The position numbers were made by a program, and so were the translations under genes. Of a stretch of 64,000 nucleotides of DNA, positions 32,320-41,559 are shown piece after piece (positions within the stretch are counted from its first letter, which is position 1; each line of letters starts with the position of its first letter). The notes below the pieces were generated by a model that did no database searches, was not told the origin of the DNA, and was given only the letters and a program-made list of their open reading frames with translations. The stretch comes from Candidatus Woesearchaeota archaeon (GTDB lineage Archaea; Nanoarchaeota; Nanoarchaeia; Woesearchaeales; JAGVZT01), in NCBI GenBank assembly GCA_017608295.1, contig JAFCGF010000003.1, positions 62,001 through 126,000 on the forward strand, written 5' to 3'.

Positions 32320-33402
32320 ATGGTCCTGCTGCTTGACTACCTCATGATTCCCTTCTTTGCGGTGTTTGCGCTCGTGACCAGCATTGAGGATGTGCGCTGC
32401 TCTACCATCAGGAATAAGTGGATTCTTTCTGCGATGCTATACGTTTCTGCCACGCTCTTCTGCCAGATTGTTTATTTCCTCGTCACTGGGGCTGCTTTCA
32501 ACTGGAGTTATTTCTCCTCGTTGGCAATAAGTGCGTTTTTTGCCGGTCTCGTAGGGATAGCTGCCTGGCTCGCGAACCTCTGGACAGCGGCAGATGCTAA
32601 GCTCCTCTTTGCGTATGCACTCATCGTGCCTCCCCATTGGTACACAAGGGCATTATTCCCGCTGTTTCCTTCCTTTTCCATCCTCTTCAACGCAGTACTT
32701 CCCCTCGCAGCATTTTACTGTCTCGTGATGCTCTGGAATATGATTCGCGGGCCACAGGCGCCACAGCTGCGCACCATACTCCTTGAAAACCTGAATCCGA
32801 GGAAGCACGCTGAATTGCTTATCTTCCTCTTTGGCTTCTCCTGGTTTGTGGGCTGGCTGCTCGGTTCGGCATTGGAGGAGCCAGGATTCCTGATACTCAT
32901 CGCCACGATGGTTATCCTCTATTGGCTGGCACGGCGCTTCATCCCCAAGCTGCTCATTCCTTTATCTATTGCAGCGTGCGCCGCGCGTCTCATCATAGAT
33001 ATGGAGTCCGTGCTTACCCTTGGATTCATCCAAGGCTTTGTTCAGATGTACCTTATCATCGCGATTGTATTTGTGCTGTTGCTGAATACGAGCTCATCTG
33101 CCTTGTCGGAAGCCATTGCCATTTCCAGGTTGAAGCCCGGCATGATCCTTGCGCAAGATGTGCGCCCTCTTGTGGGAAAGGCAGCAGTCATCCATGAAAA
33201 GGGGCGAAGGCGCTTTCTCTTCGCAGAGCGCTCTGAAGGCCTCACTCAGGAGGAGATAGCGCTCCTCAAGAAACTGAGAAAGCAGAAAAAGCTTGAGGTG
33301 AAGGAGCTGCGCATCTCTCATGGCATTCCGTTCGCGCCGTTTATGGCTCTGGGAGCAATGCTCGCAGCGCTCATCGGCGGCAATGTGCTTCTCCTCATTT
33401 GA
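32320..33402 (+). CDS. A24-type prepilin/preflagellin peptidase
   Basis: A 360-residue multi-pass membrane aspartyl protease. The first catalytic Asp is in VTSIEDVRCSTIRNKW after helix 1. The second is in LWTAADAKLLFAYALIVPP, where the GxGD motif is replaced by Ala-Ala-Asp. Eight or so hydrophobic segments precede a soluble C-terminal region (about 265-335) and a final helix (FMALGAMLAALIGGNVLLLI). It probably cleaves the class III leaders of the pilin-like proteins at 20126 and 20957. The C-terminal extension is unusual for this family. Confidence 0.82.
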   Translation: MVLLLDYLMIPFFAVFALVTSIEDVRCSTIRNKWILSAMLYVSATLFCQIVYFLVTGAAFNWSYFSSLAISAFFAGLVGIAAWLANLWTAADAKLLFAYALIVPPHWYTRALFPLFPSFSILFNAVLPLAAFYCLVMLWNMIRGPQAPQLRTILLENLNPRKHAELLIFLFGFSWFVGWLLGSALEEPGFLILIATMVILYWLARRFIPKLLIPLSIAACAARLIIDMESVLTLGFIQGFVQMYLIIAIVFVLLLNTSSSALSEAIAISRLKPGMILAQDVRPLVGKAAVIHEKGRRRFLFAERSEGLTQEEIALLKKLRKQKKLEVKELRISHGIPFAPFMALGAMLAALIGGNVLLLI

Positions 33403-33418
33403 GAGCGTTTTCACAAAA

Positions 33419-33431
33419 GATTTTTTAACAG
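33419..33431 (+). promoter_or_regulatory. TATA box for the radical-SAM/glycan operon
   Basis: GATTTTTTAACAG is centred about 26 nt before the ATG at 33451, the first gene of a tightly packed run through 40392. Confidence 0.55.
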
Positions 33432-33450
33432 TTTCACGTCTTTAGCGCCC

Positions 33451-35154
33451 ATGCAGACTATTTGGCTGGACGCTGAGTGTAACAATAGATGCACATTCTG
33501 TTGGGAAACCTATCCCTCTTGGGTGGAGTCGAAGCGCAATACGCATATCATGGACACGCTCAAGCCAGAGTATGATGAGGATGAATTGCTCATTCAGGGG
33601 GTGGAGCCTGCGCTGCACCATCGCATCGATGGCCTTCTGTGGGGTATTCGTGACAAGGGCTTCAAGAACATCACACTCAGGGGCAATGGCCGGCTCTTTG
33701 CTTATCCTGCACAGTGTACGCGTTTCATCCATGCTAAAGTGAACAGGTTCATCATCTATCTCTTCAGCTCGTCTATCAAGGCGCATGATGCCATATCCCA
33801 GGTGGAGGGAAGCTTCAGCCAGGCGGTGAGAGGCATCCGCAACCTGAAACGGAGAGGTGCTGAAGTGGAGCTTGAACTCCTGTTCTGCAAGGAGAGCAGG
33901 TATCCCCCTGAAGAGGCCCTGAAGCTCGTGAAGGACCTGGATATATCCAAAGTATCAATCCGCTATGTTGGCCACAGCATGATTCCCTCACCAGTGACGA
34001 CCTTTGATTTCTACCAGGGCGGCGCGATGCGCATCAGGGATCTTCTCAAACATCTCCGGGAGAACCGCATCAAAGTCTCGTATGATACCTCACTCATAGA
34101 TTTTGACCTTATATTCACAGGCCTTAAGTCTGAGACTGAAGGCTTCCCCAAAAGCACACGGGAGAAAAACAAAGTCCAGGCACTGTCAGATTACGAGAGA
34201 AATGCCCTTGTTGCGCAGGCAAGGCCGCTTCGGCTGTACGTCGAGCTTACAAGGAACTGCAACAACCACTGCCTCATGTGCCGCGCCCGCAAGAAGTATG
34301 ACCCCAGCAAGGACATGCCCTTTGAGACCTTCAAGAAGATAGCAGATGAGCTTTTCCCCTATGCGCACTGCGTCGACCTGAGAGGGTGGGGAGAAAGCAC
34401 GATTATGCGTGAGTGGGACAAGTATCTTGATTATGCAATCAAGTTTCCCTCAGGATTCGCATTAGTGACTAATATGACCGTGCAGAACGACGCGATGTGG
34501 GAGAAAATGGTCAAGAATCGCTTTGGCTTCTCTGTTTCCTTTGATGCCGCGACAAAGAAGACCTTTGAGTTCATCCGCCGCGGCTCAAGCTTTGATACTG
34601 TGTGCTCAAACCTGAGGAAAGTCGCTGGCTATTACGATAAGTACGGGATTGACCCTCCTTATCTTAATATGCTCATGACAGTGCAGAAATATAACCTCCA
34701 CGAGGTGCCTGGTGTTGTCCGGCTCGCGAAAGAGCTTGGGGTGAGGAACGTGAGGCTAAGCCCCTGCTATGACCCCCCTGAATTCAGCGTGTATAAGACC
34801 CATTCAAAGAAAGATATCCATAATAGTATTCAGCAGGCGCTTGAGGTGGGAAAGGAGATAGGAATCACTGTCGACCTCGTAGGCTCATTCAGCGAGGATG
34901 TCGAGCGCACGCACACAGACTTGTGCCTGCGGGAGCGGTGCGACCATCCCTGGACTGTGATGCACATCACTCCTGATGGCACTATCGGCCCCTGCAACCA
35001 CCTCCTTAACCCCGCGCTGCGGCTGGGCCATGTCCGCGACGGGCCTGGCTATGCCTGGAACTCCATTGGATTCCAGCTCTTCAGGAAGCTCATCCACACA
35101 AAAAACAAGCTGCCAACATGTGATTGGTGCTTCAAGCACCGCTATTCAGATTAA
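33451..35154 (+). CDS. protein with two tandem radical-SAM domains and a SPASM-like end
   Basis: A 567-residue protein. The first rSAM domain (about 1-220) has the 4Fe-4S motif ECNNRCTFCW at its very start and IKAHDAISQVEGSFSQAV inside. The second (about 255-490) has TRNCNNHCLMCRARKKYD. The C-terminus (CDHPWTVMHITPDGTIGPC, then CDWC) looks like a SPASM-type auxiliary cluster region. Two complete cluster motifs in one chain are rare and suggest sequential chemistry or one degenerate half. The first domain has no AdoMet GGE motif that I can see. It heads an operon with a deacetylase-GT2-rSAM fusion and a B12-type rSAM. Substrate unknown. Confidence 0.85.
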   Translation: MQTIWLDAECNNRCTFCWETYPSWVESKRNTHIMDTLKPEYDEDELLIQGVEPALHHRIDGLLWGIRDKGFKNITLRGNGRLFAYPAQCTRFIHAKVNRFIIYLFSSSIKAHDAISQVEGSFSQAVRGIRNLKRRGAEVELELLFCKESRYPPEEALKLVKDLDISKVSIRYVGHSMIPSPVTTFDFYQGGAMRIRDLLKHLRENRIKVSYDTSLIDFDLIFTGLKSETEGFPKSTREKNKVQALSDYERNALVAQARPLRLYVELTRNCNNHCLMCRARKKYDPSKDMPFETFKKIADELFPYAHCVDLRGWGESTIMREWDKYLDYAIKFPSGFALVTNMTVQNDAMWEKMVKNRFGFSVSFDAATKKTFEFIRRGSSFDTVCSNLRKVAGYYDKYGIDPPYLNMLMTVQKYNLHEVPGVVRLAKELGVRNVRLSPCYDPPEFSVYKTHSKKDIHNSIQQALEVGKEIGITVDLVGSFSEDVERTHTDLCLRERCDHPWTVMHITPDGTIGPCNHLLNPALRLGHVRDGPGYAWNSIGFQLFRKLIHTKNKLPTCDWCFKHRYSD

Positions 35155-35168
35155 GACAATGAGATGAT

Positions 35169-37289
35169 ATGATGAAAATGAAATCCACAAAGCCCATAGT
35201 GTTGGCTTACCACGCCTTTGATACGGACTCGCTTGATGCTGTCCGCTTCGAGGAGTTCAAGAGGCAGATTGCCCTGCTCCATAAGGAAAAGTATCATCTT
35301 GTGACATTTGATGAGATATCCAGGCCCTATAGGCGCAGGAGGCTATCCTCAGAGACTGCGGTTGCCATTGCATTTATTGGAGGGCATGAGAGCATAGCGT
35401 GTGCATCTGAGTACCTTCTCGATAAGGGTGTGCCTTTCACGCTTTTTGTCCCCACTGGGCAGATGGATCACGACGGGTTTCTCACATGGAAACAGCTTAA
35501 AGACTTCGCAGAGCGCGGCGTGTGTATCCAGTCTAATGGTGTGAATCATATCAACCTCAGGCTGAAGAAGCACCAGGAGCATATGTGGCAGTTCAAGGGC
35601 CGCGTGAACGTTGAGCTGGAGATGTCAAAGCAGGTGCTTGAGTCCAAGCTTGGCGCGGCAGTGAGAGCTTTTGCCTGCCCCTTTGGCATCGCCGACAGGA
35701 AGTCCGTGGACTGGGTTCTCAAGGCAGGCTATGCCTGCTGCCTCATAGGGCCTTCGCCACACCTTCGACTAGATAATCTTGAGCCGCTCCTGGTCTATAC
35801 TAAGGTGCATATGGATGACACACTGCAGCACTTCAAGCAGCGGCTTCAGGGCGAGCTGCCTGTGAAGCGCGTGAAGACTGAGAAAGTGAGTATTATCATC
35901 CCCACCTATAACCGGAAGCGCATCCTTGAACCTGTAGTGCATAGCACGCTCCGCCAGGAGTATCCAAGTGACAAGTACGAGGTCATTGTGGTCGATGACG
36001 GTGGCTCAGACGGAAGCGACGAGATGGTGCGCAAGATGGCGAAAAGCACTGATGTCGAGTTGCGTTATATCTGGCAGGAAGATCTGGGTTTTAGGGCTGG
36101 AACTGCACGGAATTATGGGGCCAGCGAGGCAAACAACAAGTGGCTGCTGTACATAGACGGAGACATCGTGTGCCATCCGCGGCTGATTGCCGAGCATATG
36201 AGATGTCAGCAGGTCCTGGGTGAGGGGCTGGTCCTGGGATACACGTGCGCACACAGCTGTGACGCCACGTATGATGTTCCGAGGGTCATTGAGGGAGTGA
36301 ATACAGATACAATCAATCTCTCCACTCTCGATATACTGCCTGATTTCCGTGATTTTCTCTACAGAAACAGTCCTGGAGGCATCAACGGCCATGAGCTCGC
36401 ATGGCTTAACCTATGGTCAAATAATCTCTCACTCACCAAGAAGAGCTTTGAGAAAAGCGGAGGTTTCGATGAGGGCTTCAAGGGCTGGGGCATGGAAGAC
36501 ATTGAGTTCGGCTACCGCCTTCAGATTGGCGGGGTTCCCTTTCACGTGAACCGCGACGCAGTCGGTTTCCACATAGGGACTGAGGGGCCGCAGCTGAGCC
36601 CCTTTAGCAATCCCGACCCCAAGAAGTTCGAGGTGTACGCAAACAACATGCGCCATTTCTACAATAAGCATCCCGATGATATAGTGAAGAAAGAGCTTGT
36701 CACCATCAATTCCTATCTTCCTGAGCAGTTCAAGCTGTTCAACGATGAGCCCACAGACCATTCCATAGACCTCGGTGCAGAGTGCAACAACAACTGTGTC
36801 GTGTGCGATAAGTTTTGCAAGAAGGGAAAGGAACGGCCTTCTACCGCAGAAGTCCAGCGCATGATGGAAGTCGTGCCAAACCGGCAGAGCCTCACCTTAT
36901 GGGGGGGCGAGCCGACTCTGCGCGAGGACTTGCCTGAACTGGTGAATTATGCCAATTTCCTGTTGTACAGGAAAATTATCATTGTCACGAACGCGAGAAC
37001 CTTATCTTACTGGGATTATGCCAAGAAGATTGTTGAGCTCGGTGCCCGCCACTTTGAGATACCGCTCTACGGCCATACCAGCGAATTGCACGACTACATA
37101 TCTCAGGTCGAGGGAAGCTTCAGCCAGATGATGTGGGGCATCAAGCACCTGCAGAGGCTCAAGGCGACTATTGTTATGAACGTCGTGCTTTGTAAGGGGA
37201 ACCGCGCCCACAAGATGGAGATTCTTAGGTTTGCCCACTCCCTCGGGCTGAATAATATCAAAACCACTGTTATCAATGGCGAAGACTGA
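35169..37289 (+). CDS. polysaccharide deacetylase, GT2 glycosyltransferase and radical-SAM fusion
   Basis: A 706-residue three-domain protein. Residues ~1-230 are NodB-like (PIVLAYHAFDTDSLDAVRF, VAIAFIGGHESIACASEYL, AFACPFGIADRKS). Residues ~237-520 are a GT2 domain (VSIIIPTYNRKRILEPVV, VIVVDDGGSDGSDEM, LLYIDGDIVCHPRL, and GGFDEGFKGWGMEDIEFGYR). Residues ~535-706 are a radical-SAM domain with ECNNNCVVCDKFC, LWGGEPTLREDLPEL and HDYISQVEGSFSQ, the last shared exactly with the preceding protein. In the NodB part the usual Asp-Asp pair is weak, so deacetylase activity is uncertain. No membrane helix. The next start overlaps its stop by one base. Confidence 0.88.
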   Translation: MMKMKSTKPIVLAYHAFDTDSLDAVRFEEFKRQIALLHKEKYHLVTFDEISRPYRRRRLSSETAVAIAFIGGHESIACASEYLLDKGVPFTLFVPTGQMDHDGFLTWKQLKDFAERGVCIQSNGVNHINLRLKKHQEHMWQFKGRVNVELEMSKQVLESKLGAAVRAFACPFGIADRKSVDWVLKAGYACCLIGPSPHLRLDNLEPLLVYTKVHMDDTLQHFKQRLQGELPVKRVKTEKVSIIIPTYNRKRILEPVVHSTLRQEYPSDKYEVIVVDDGGSDGSDEMVRKMAKSTDVELRYIWQEDLGFRAGTARNYGASEANNKWLLYIDGDIVCHPRLIAEHMRCQQVLGEGLVLGYTCAHSCDATYDVPRVIEGVNTDTINLSTLDILPDFRDFLYRNSPGGINGHELAWLNLWSNNLSLTKKSFEKSGGFDEGFKGWGMEDIEFGYRLQIGGVPFHVNRDAVGFHIGTEGPQLSPFSNPDPKKFEVYANNMRHFYNKHPDDIVKKELVTINSYLPEQFKLFNDEPTDHSIDLGAECNNNCVVCDKFCKKGKERPSTAEVQRMMEVVPNRQSLTLWGGEPTLREDLPELVNYANFLLYRKIIIVTNARTLSYWDYAKKIVELGARHFEIPLYGHTSELHDYISQVEGSFSQMMWGIKHLQRLKATIVMNVVLCKGNRAHKMEILRFAHSLGLNNIKTTVINGED

Positions 37290-38677
37290 TGGCAGGAATC
37301 CAGAAGGTTACGTTCGTCAATCCCCACTATGCAAGCTATGTGGGTCCACTCTCAGAGGTATCTCTTCCACCACTCTCGCTGGTGAACTGCGCTACCATTC
37401 TCCAGAAACACGACTTTGAGGTCAAAGTTGTGGATGCCAACATTCTCGCGATGTCAGCAAGCGAAGCTGTCCAGGAGACTCAGGGAAGTGATGTTGTTGT
37501 TGTCACCACCTCCTCGCTCTTCAGCTGGCAGTGCCCTCCCCTGGACATCACTCCATTCTATGATGTGGTCGCTGCTCTTCGGAAGATGAAGAATCCGCCT
37601 TTCATCATCGCAGTCGGCCCGCACTCATGCACTGCTCCAGAGAATCTTGCCGATGCGGTTGATATTGTCGTGCTTGGCCAGCCAGAGCCATTATTCAACC
37701 AGATGAGGTCTGGGATGAAGCCAAAAGATTGTATCTCATTGGACGGGATTGGATTCCTGCGCGCTGGCCGGTACAGTTCGACACCTCACACGCAGGATTT
37801 TTCTCTCGCACGCATGCCTCAGCCTAATCTCAAGCTCATCCCGCGGGATGCATACAGGTTGGCAGTGCTTCCAGGGTCTGTGATGATGCTCGAGACTTCG
37901 AGGGGCTGCCCCGAGAAGTGCGCCTTTTGTTTTCAGGGAATGACGCATTACTCATTTGATTCCAAGAATCTTAAGCAGGTTGTCCATGAGATTGAGTATG
38001 TTCGCAGTCAATTGGAAATCAGAAATGTGTTCTTTATTGACCTGGAAATCAACGCAGCGCCAGAAGTATTTAAGGGATGGATGTCTGAGATAGTCAGGCA
38101 GAATCTGGAGATTAGCTGGAGCTGCCAGATACGCATGTCCTCGCTCGATGAAGATGCTCTTGTGCAACTCATGGCAGATTCGGGCTGTGAGGTGGCGTGC
38201 ATCGGCCTGGAGAACATCAAAGAGGATGCCCTGAAGCATCTGTTCAAGAACCGACCTGAGGCTGTAGTGCGGGAGCGTATCCGCGTGCTCAAGAAGCACG
38301 GAATCAAGAGCCTTGGCTTCTTTCTCTTTGGCTCAGTGTATGATGAAAGTGAAGAGGACATCCGCCGCACGATTGCATTCGCACGGACAAGCGGGCTTGA
38401 TTTCGCCAACTTCCAGATAGCGAGGCCTTACCCGACAACAGCGTTTTATAATCAATCAGCAACATATCATTCAGCAGATATTCGCGAGGGAATCCCCCTT
38501 GCCTATGAGGAGCATTTCACGCTGCAGCACCTTGAAAAACTGAGAAAAGAGGCATACATTCGCTTCTATCTTCGCCCGCAGTATGTCCTGCGTCACCTTG
38601 AGCAGTTTACTAACCCAAAAGAATATTTGAGGAACGTGAAGCTGTTCTTCCGGATTGTGAAGAAGAGAGCAGGCTGA
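37289..38677 (+). CDS. B12-binding-domain radical-SAM protein
   Basis: A 462-residue protein. The N-terminal ~150 residues resemble a cobalamin-binding fold (VTFVNPHYASYVGPLSEVSL, later FIIAVGPHSCTAPENLADAV). The rSAM cluster is in TSRGCPEKCAFCFQGM, with LEINAAPEVFKGW and VACIGLENIKEDALKHLF further on. Relatives methylate unactivated carbon or rearrange tetrapyrroles, lipids and sugars. The strict DxHxxG of B12 proteins is not obvious, so cobalamin use is not certain. It is the third consecutive rSAM gene in the operon, overlapping the fusion gene and three bases before the GT-C gene. Confidence 0.85.
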   Translation: MAGIQKVTFVNPHYASYVGPLSEVSLPPLSLVNCATILQKHDFEVKVVDANILAMSASEAVQETQGSDVVVVTTSSLFSWQCPPLDITPFYDVVAALRKMKNPPFIIAVGPHSCTAPENLADAVDIVVLGQPEPLFNQMRSGMKPKDCISLDGIGFLRAGRYSSTPHTQDFSLARMPQPNLKLIPRDAYRLAVLPGSVMMLETSRGCPEKCAFCFQGMTHYSFDSKNLKQVVHEIEYVRSQLEIRNVFFIDLEINAAPEVFKGWMSEIVRQNLEISWSCQIRMSSLDEDALVQLMADSGCEVACIGLENIKEDALKHLFKNRPEAVVRERIRVLKKHGIKSLGFFLFGSVYDESEEDIRRTIAFARTSGLDFANFQIARPYPTTAFYNQSATYHSADIREGIPLAYEEHFTLQHLEKLRKEAYIRFYLRPQYVLRHLEQFTNPKEYLRNVKLFFRIVKKRAG

Positions 38678-38679
38678 CC

Positions 38680-40224
38680 ATGGGGCGAAAGCAAGTAGCT
38701 AGAAGCAACCATCCACCCCCACCTCTACCTCACTCGCAGCGAGAGGTGCGCACTTGGTACGTGTTTCTTATTCTTATCATCTGTGCGGGCATATTTCTCA
38801 GGCTCTACGGCCTCGGCCAGGAATCTCTCTGGCTTGATGAGGGAGTCTCGCTTTATGTTGCTGATGTGGTGTCATTCAAAGGTCTGCTGTGTGCTGATTA
38901 TCTTGATATTACCATGGGCCATCCCCCTGCGTATTTCATACTGCTGAAGTTCTGGATGCTCCTGTTTGGCTCTTCACCGGTTTCCGCAAGGCTTTTCTCA
39001 GCGGTTGCAGGAATCGCTGCACTTCCTTTGATGTATCTTCTGGGGAAAAAAATATTCAATGAGCGAACCGCCCTTATTGGTGCCGTTCTTCTCTCTTTTT
39101 CATTCTTCCATGTGTATTATTCACAGGAAGCGCGCATGTACAGCCTGCTCCTCTTCCTTACCCTGACCTCCATGCTCCTGCTGTTCCGGCTTCTGAATAA
39201 TCCCTCACGCAGAGACCTGGTGCTCTTTACACTGGTGAATGTCCTGGGATTATACACAGGATACTTCTATATGTATGTCTTCGGGACGCATCTCGTAGTC
39301 CTCTGGCTTTACTTCCTCACCCGAAGGCGCCCCTATGCGCTGGGTGCGAGCCTTCTCGCTTCAGCAGCGCTGTTCATCCCCTGGCTCACCGTGCTTATTG
39401 GTGAATGGTCTCCTGGAGGGTCAACTGCCCTGCTGTTCATAGCCACAGACCTGAATGTGATACTGAAGTTCTTTCTTGGAATTCCTGGACCGGAGCTCAG
39501 GCAGTATATCAGCGGGTCTTTTATTGGAGCGTCGTTGTTGTTCTTTGCCGCACTCATTTTCCTTTGCTTTGGCCTGTACCGCTCATTGAAGAATGAAAAG
39601 AGTACTCTGCTTGTGCTCTATTGCATACTTCCTCTTGTTGCCTACAAATTCTTCGAAATAATGTTTGGGCCCATGCTGCTGTATGGCGTCGAGGCGCGTT
39701 ATCTCATCATTATCCTACCAGCATTCCTTCTTATTCTCGCCAGGGCATTTTCCTCGTTCTCATCACTACCTCTGATTGTGCTTGTTGTATTGCTTATCCT
39801 TTTGCCTTCTCTCTTCTCTCTTCAGAGCCATTACACTACCCTGCTCAAAGAGGACTGGAGAGGCGTGGCAGGCCATCTCGCCACAGTGGCGCAGCCCGGT
39901 GATCATATTGTGGTTTCTCCACCATATCTCTTCGAGGCTTTTTCACACTACCTGCCAGAAGGATGGCCAGAAACAGTAGAAGGCGCACAAGAGCATAATT
40001 TCACTTTTGTGAACATCCCTACTTCTGCAACTATACATCCCCTCCCTTCAGATTTCATCCTTGTGACGTCACGTGATCATCTCGTCTTCACAGACCCCCT
40101 AGGGATGCTTCCTTCCTTGCTTTTACGTTATGAAACGAGTGACTGGCAATTGTTTAGGGGTTCAGCTGGAACCCCCAATATCCTTGTGCGCAAGTATTAT
40201 AATCAGTCTGACCCGGAGGAATGA
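38680..40224 (+). CDS. GT39/PMT-like polyprenyl-phosphate-sugar glycosyltransferase (GT-C)
   Basis: A 514-residue protein with about 11 membrane helices. After a Pro-rich start (SNHPPPPLPHS) and the first helix, GQESLWLDEGVSLYVADVV carries the conserved Asp-Glu of GT39/ArnT-like enzymes in the first outer loop, followed by MGHPPAYFILLKFW. A soluble outer domain follows the helices (about 385-510). It should transfer a sugar from a lipid carrier to a glycan, lipid or protein on the outer face. It follows the three rSAM genes in one operon. The donor is unknown. Confidence 0.88.
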   Translation: MGRKQVARSNHPPPPLPHSQREVRTWYVFLILIICAGIFLRLYGLGQESLWLDEGVSLYVADVVSFKGLLCADYLDITMGHPPAYFILLKFWMLLFGSSPVSARLFSAVAGIAALPLMYLLGKKIFNERTALIGAVLLSFSFFHVYYSQEARMYSLLLFLTLTSMLLLFRLLNNPSRRDLVLFTLVNVLGLYTGYFYMYVFGTHLVVLWLYFLTRRRPYALGASLLASAALFIPWLTVLIGEWSPGGSTALLFIATDLNVILKFFLGIPGPELRQYISGSFIGASLLFFAALIFLCFGLYRSLKNEKSTLLVLYCILPLVAYKFFEIMFGPMLLYGVEARYLIIILPAFLLILARAFSSFSSLPLIVLVVLLILLPSLFSLQSHYTTLLKEDWRGVAGHLATVAQPGDHIVVSPPYLFEAFSHYLPEGWPETVEGAQEHNFTFVNIPTSATIHPLPSDFILVTSRDHLVFTDPLGMLPSLLLRYETSDWQLFRGSAGTPNILVRKYYNQSDPEE

Positions 40225-40227
40225 TGA

Positions 40228-40392
40228 ATGGTGAATGATGTCGAGCAGCCCCTGAATATCAGCCCTGTGCGGCACGACAGCCATGTCCTGCTGCGGCTCC
40301 TTTTCAGGGAGAAAACAGGGAAAGCCCTTGAGCTTGAGAAGGTTGGAAGCGTGTCAAGCGTGCTCATATTTAGCAGGAAAGATATGCGATAG
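40228..40392 (+). CDS. candidate small protein of 54 residues
   Basis: An open frame with a very good ribosome binding site (GGAGG at 40215-40219, eight bases before the ATG) directly after the GT-C gene. It begins MVNDVEQPLNISPVRHDSHV and ends in a basic, Leu/Val-rich half (ALELEKVGSVSSVLIFSRKD). No membrane helix, no recognised family. It could be a genuine small operon member or the remnant of a larger gene; the ribosome binding site favours the former. Confidence 0.45.
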   Translation: MVNDVEQPLNISPVRHDSHVLLRLLFREKTGKALELEKVGSVSSVLIFSRKDMR

Positions 40393-40423
40393 TTTTTTAT
40401 TGCCTCTGAGGAGATATGTGCTC

Positions 40424-41521
40424 ATGGCTGCGAGAAAGCGCCCCGGGAAGAGAGTATCTTCACGTAAGCCTTTCTCACTTCAACATCCCCCTCCCCCGCA
40501 GCCCGTCGGGATAAAAATCCTTTCTGTTCTAGTCCTTGTATCTGCCATCCTGCTCTGTGCCTGTGTTATTGCATGTGTGCCTTCACTGAGAACAGATGTG
40601 CTGAGGGGATTATCACGCCTGGGTTCTGAGAACGCTCAACATTCATTATCTCAGCAGTATGAATTACCCTCCCATCCCCTGAAGGTTGTGGAGTGGAGTG
40701 CTCGCAGGCTGATTCCTAACGAGTGCCAGATTTTTGATGGCCAATGGGTGAAGATACCTGAAACTGAAGTGTGCATCAATGGAGATGGTTTCCGTGATTA
40801 TGAGTACGCTCAGTCCAAGCCATCTGGTGTCACTCGCATCATCATGCTCGGCGATTCATTTACTTTTGGCTGGGGGGTTGAGCTTGAGGATTCTCTTCCA
40901 AAGCAATTGGAAATAACCCTTAATACTGTGCTTAATGGGGATGTTGAGGTCTTGAATTTCGGAGTTCCAGGCATGAATCTCATGAGAGAAGTGGGGTTTC
41001 TTGAGGTGAAGGGCACCAAATATGCTCCTGATTATGTCCTTATCCTCTTTGTGGATAATGACTTTGAGAACCCGGCGGAGACTCGCTTGCTTTCTAATAA
41101 TCTCATTAAATCGTATCTCTCAACACACCCTGAAGCAACTTGGGATGAGGCTGGAATGATGACTAGCAATACTCTCAATAGAGTGCTTCTCAAGAGATTT
41201 TCCCAGGAAGATTCCACGGTACTCAGGGAGAGAATCTTCCCCACCCTCCTGAAGTTGCAGAGGCTTTCACTGGAGAACGACTTCACTGTGGGGTTTATCC
41301 TTGTTGACTATGAGGAGAACCAGCGGGAATTTATGGAGCATATGTCGGATGAACTGGGATTTGATATCCTGTATGTTGAGGAGGACACTCACCCTGACTA
41401 TAATCCCTCCTGGATGAAGATTCATCCTCTTGACGGCCACCCAACACCCCTGGCCAATCGCATCAAGGGGGAACTTCTCGCAGATGAGCTGCTTGAACAA
41501 TATCCTGAGCTGAGCACTTAA
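40424..41521 (+). CDS. membrane-anchored SGNH hydrolase-like protein, copy 1
   Basis: A 365-residue protein. A short cytoplasmic start (MAARKRPGKRVSSRKPFSLQ, then HPPPPQP) precedes one membrane helix (ILSVLVLVSAILLCACVIA) and an outside SGNH domain: block I IIMLGDSFTFGWGVELEDSL, the Asn-containing VDNDFEN, and block V DGHPTPLAN with the Asp and His. Such enzymes add or remove acyl groups on surface sugars. The frame is open to 40283, but the tandem paralogue begins with the same MAARKRPGKRVS, fixing the start. Confidence 0.85.
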   Translation: MAARKRPGKRVSSRKPFSLQHPPPPQPVGIKILSVLVLVSAILLCACVIACVPSLRTDVLRGLSRLGSENAQHSLSQQYELPSHPLKVVEWSARRLIPNECQIFDGQWVKIPETEVCINGDGFRDYEYAQSKPSGVTRIIMLGDSFTFGWGVELEDSLPKQLEITLNTVLNGDVEVLNFGVPGMNLMREVGFLEVKGTKYAPDYVLILFVDNDFENPAETRLLSNNLIKSYLSTHPEATWDEAGMMTSNTLNRVLLKRFSQEDSTVLRERIFPTLLKLQRLSLENDFTVGFILVDYEENQREFMEHMSDELGFDILYVEEDTHPDYNPSWMKIHPLDGHPTPLANRIKGELLADELLEQYPELST

Positions 41522-41559
41522 TTATTTAATCGAGTGCATTATTTATAGTGCTATGGCTG
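41518..41559 (+). promoter_or_regulatory. duplicated promoter cassette, copy 1
   Basis: A 42-bp segment with ATTATTTAAT and TTTATAG elements, ending in the start codon of the second SGNH gene. It matches 42664-42705 at 39 of 42 positions, all three differences being C/T. Confidence 0.6.
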
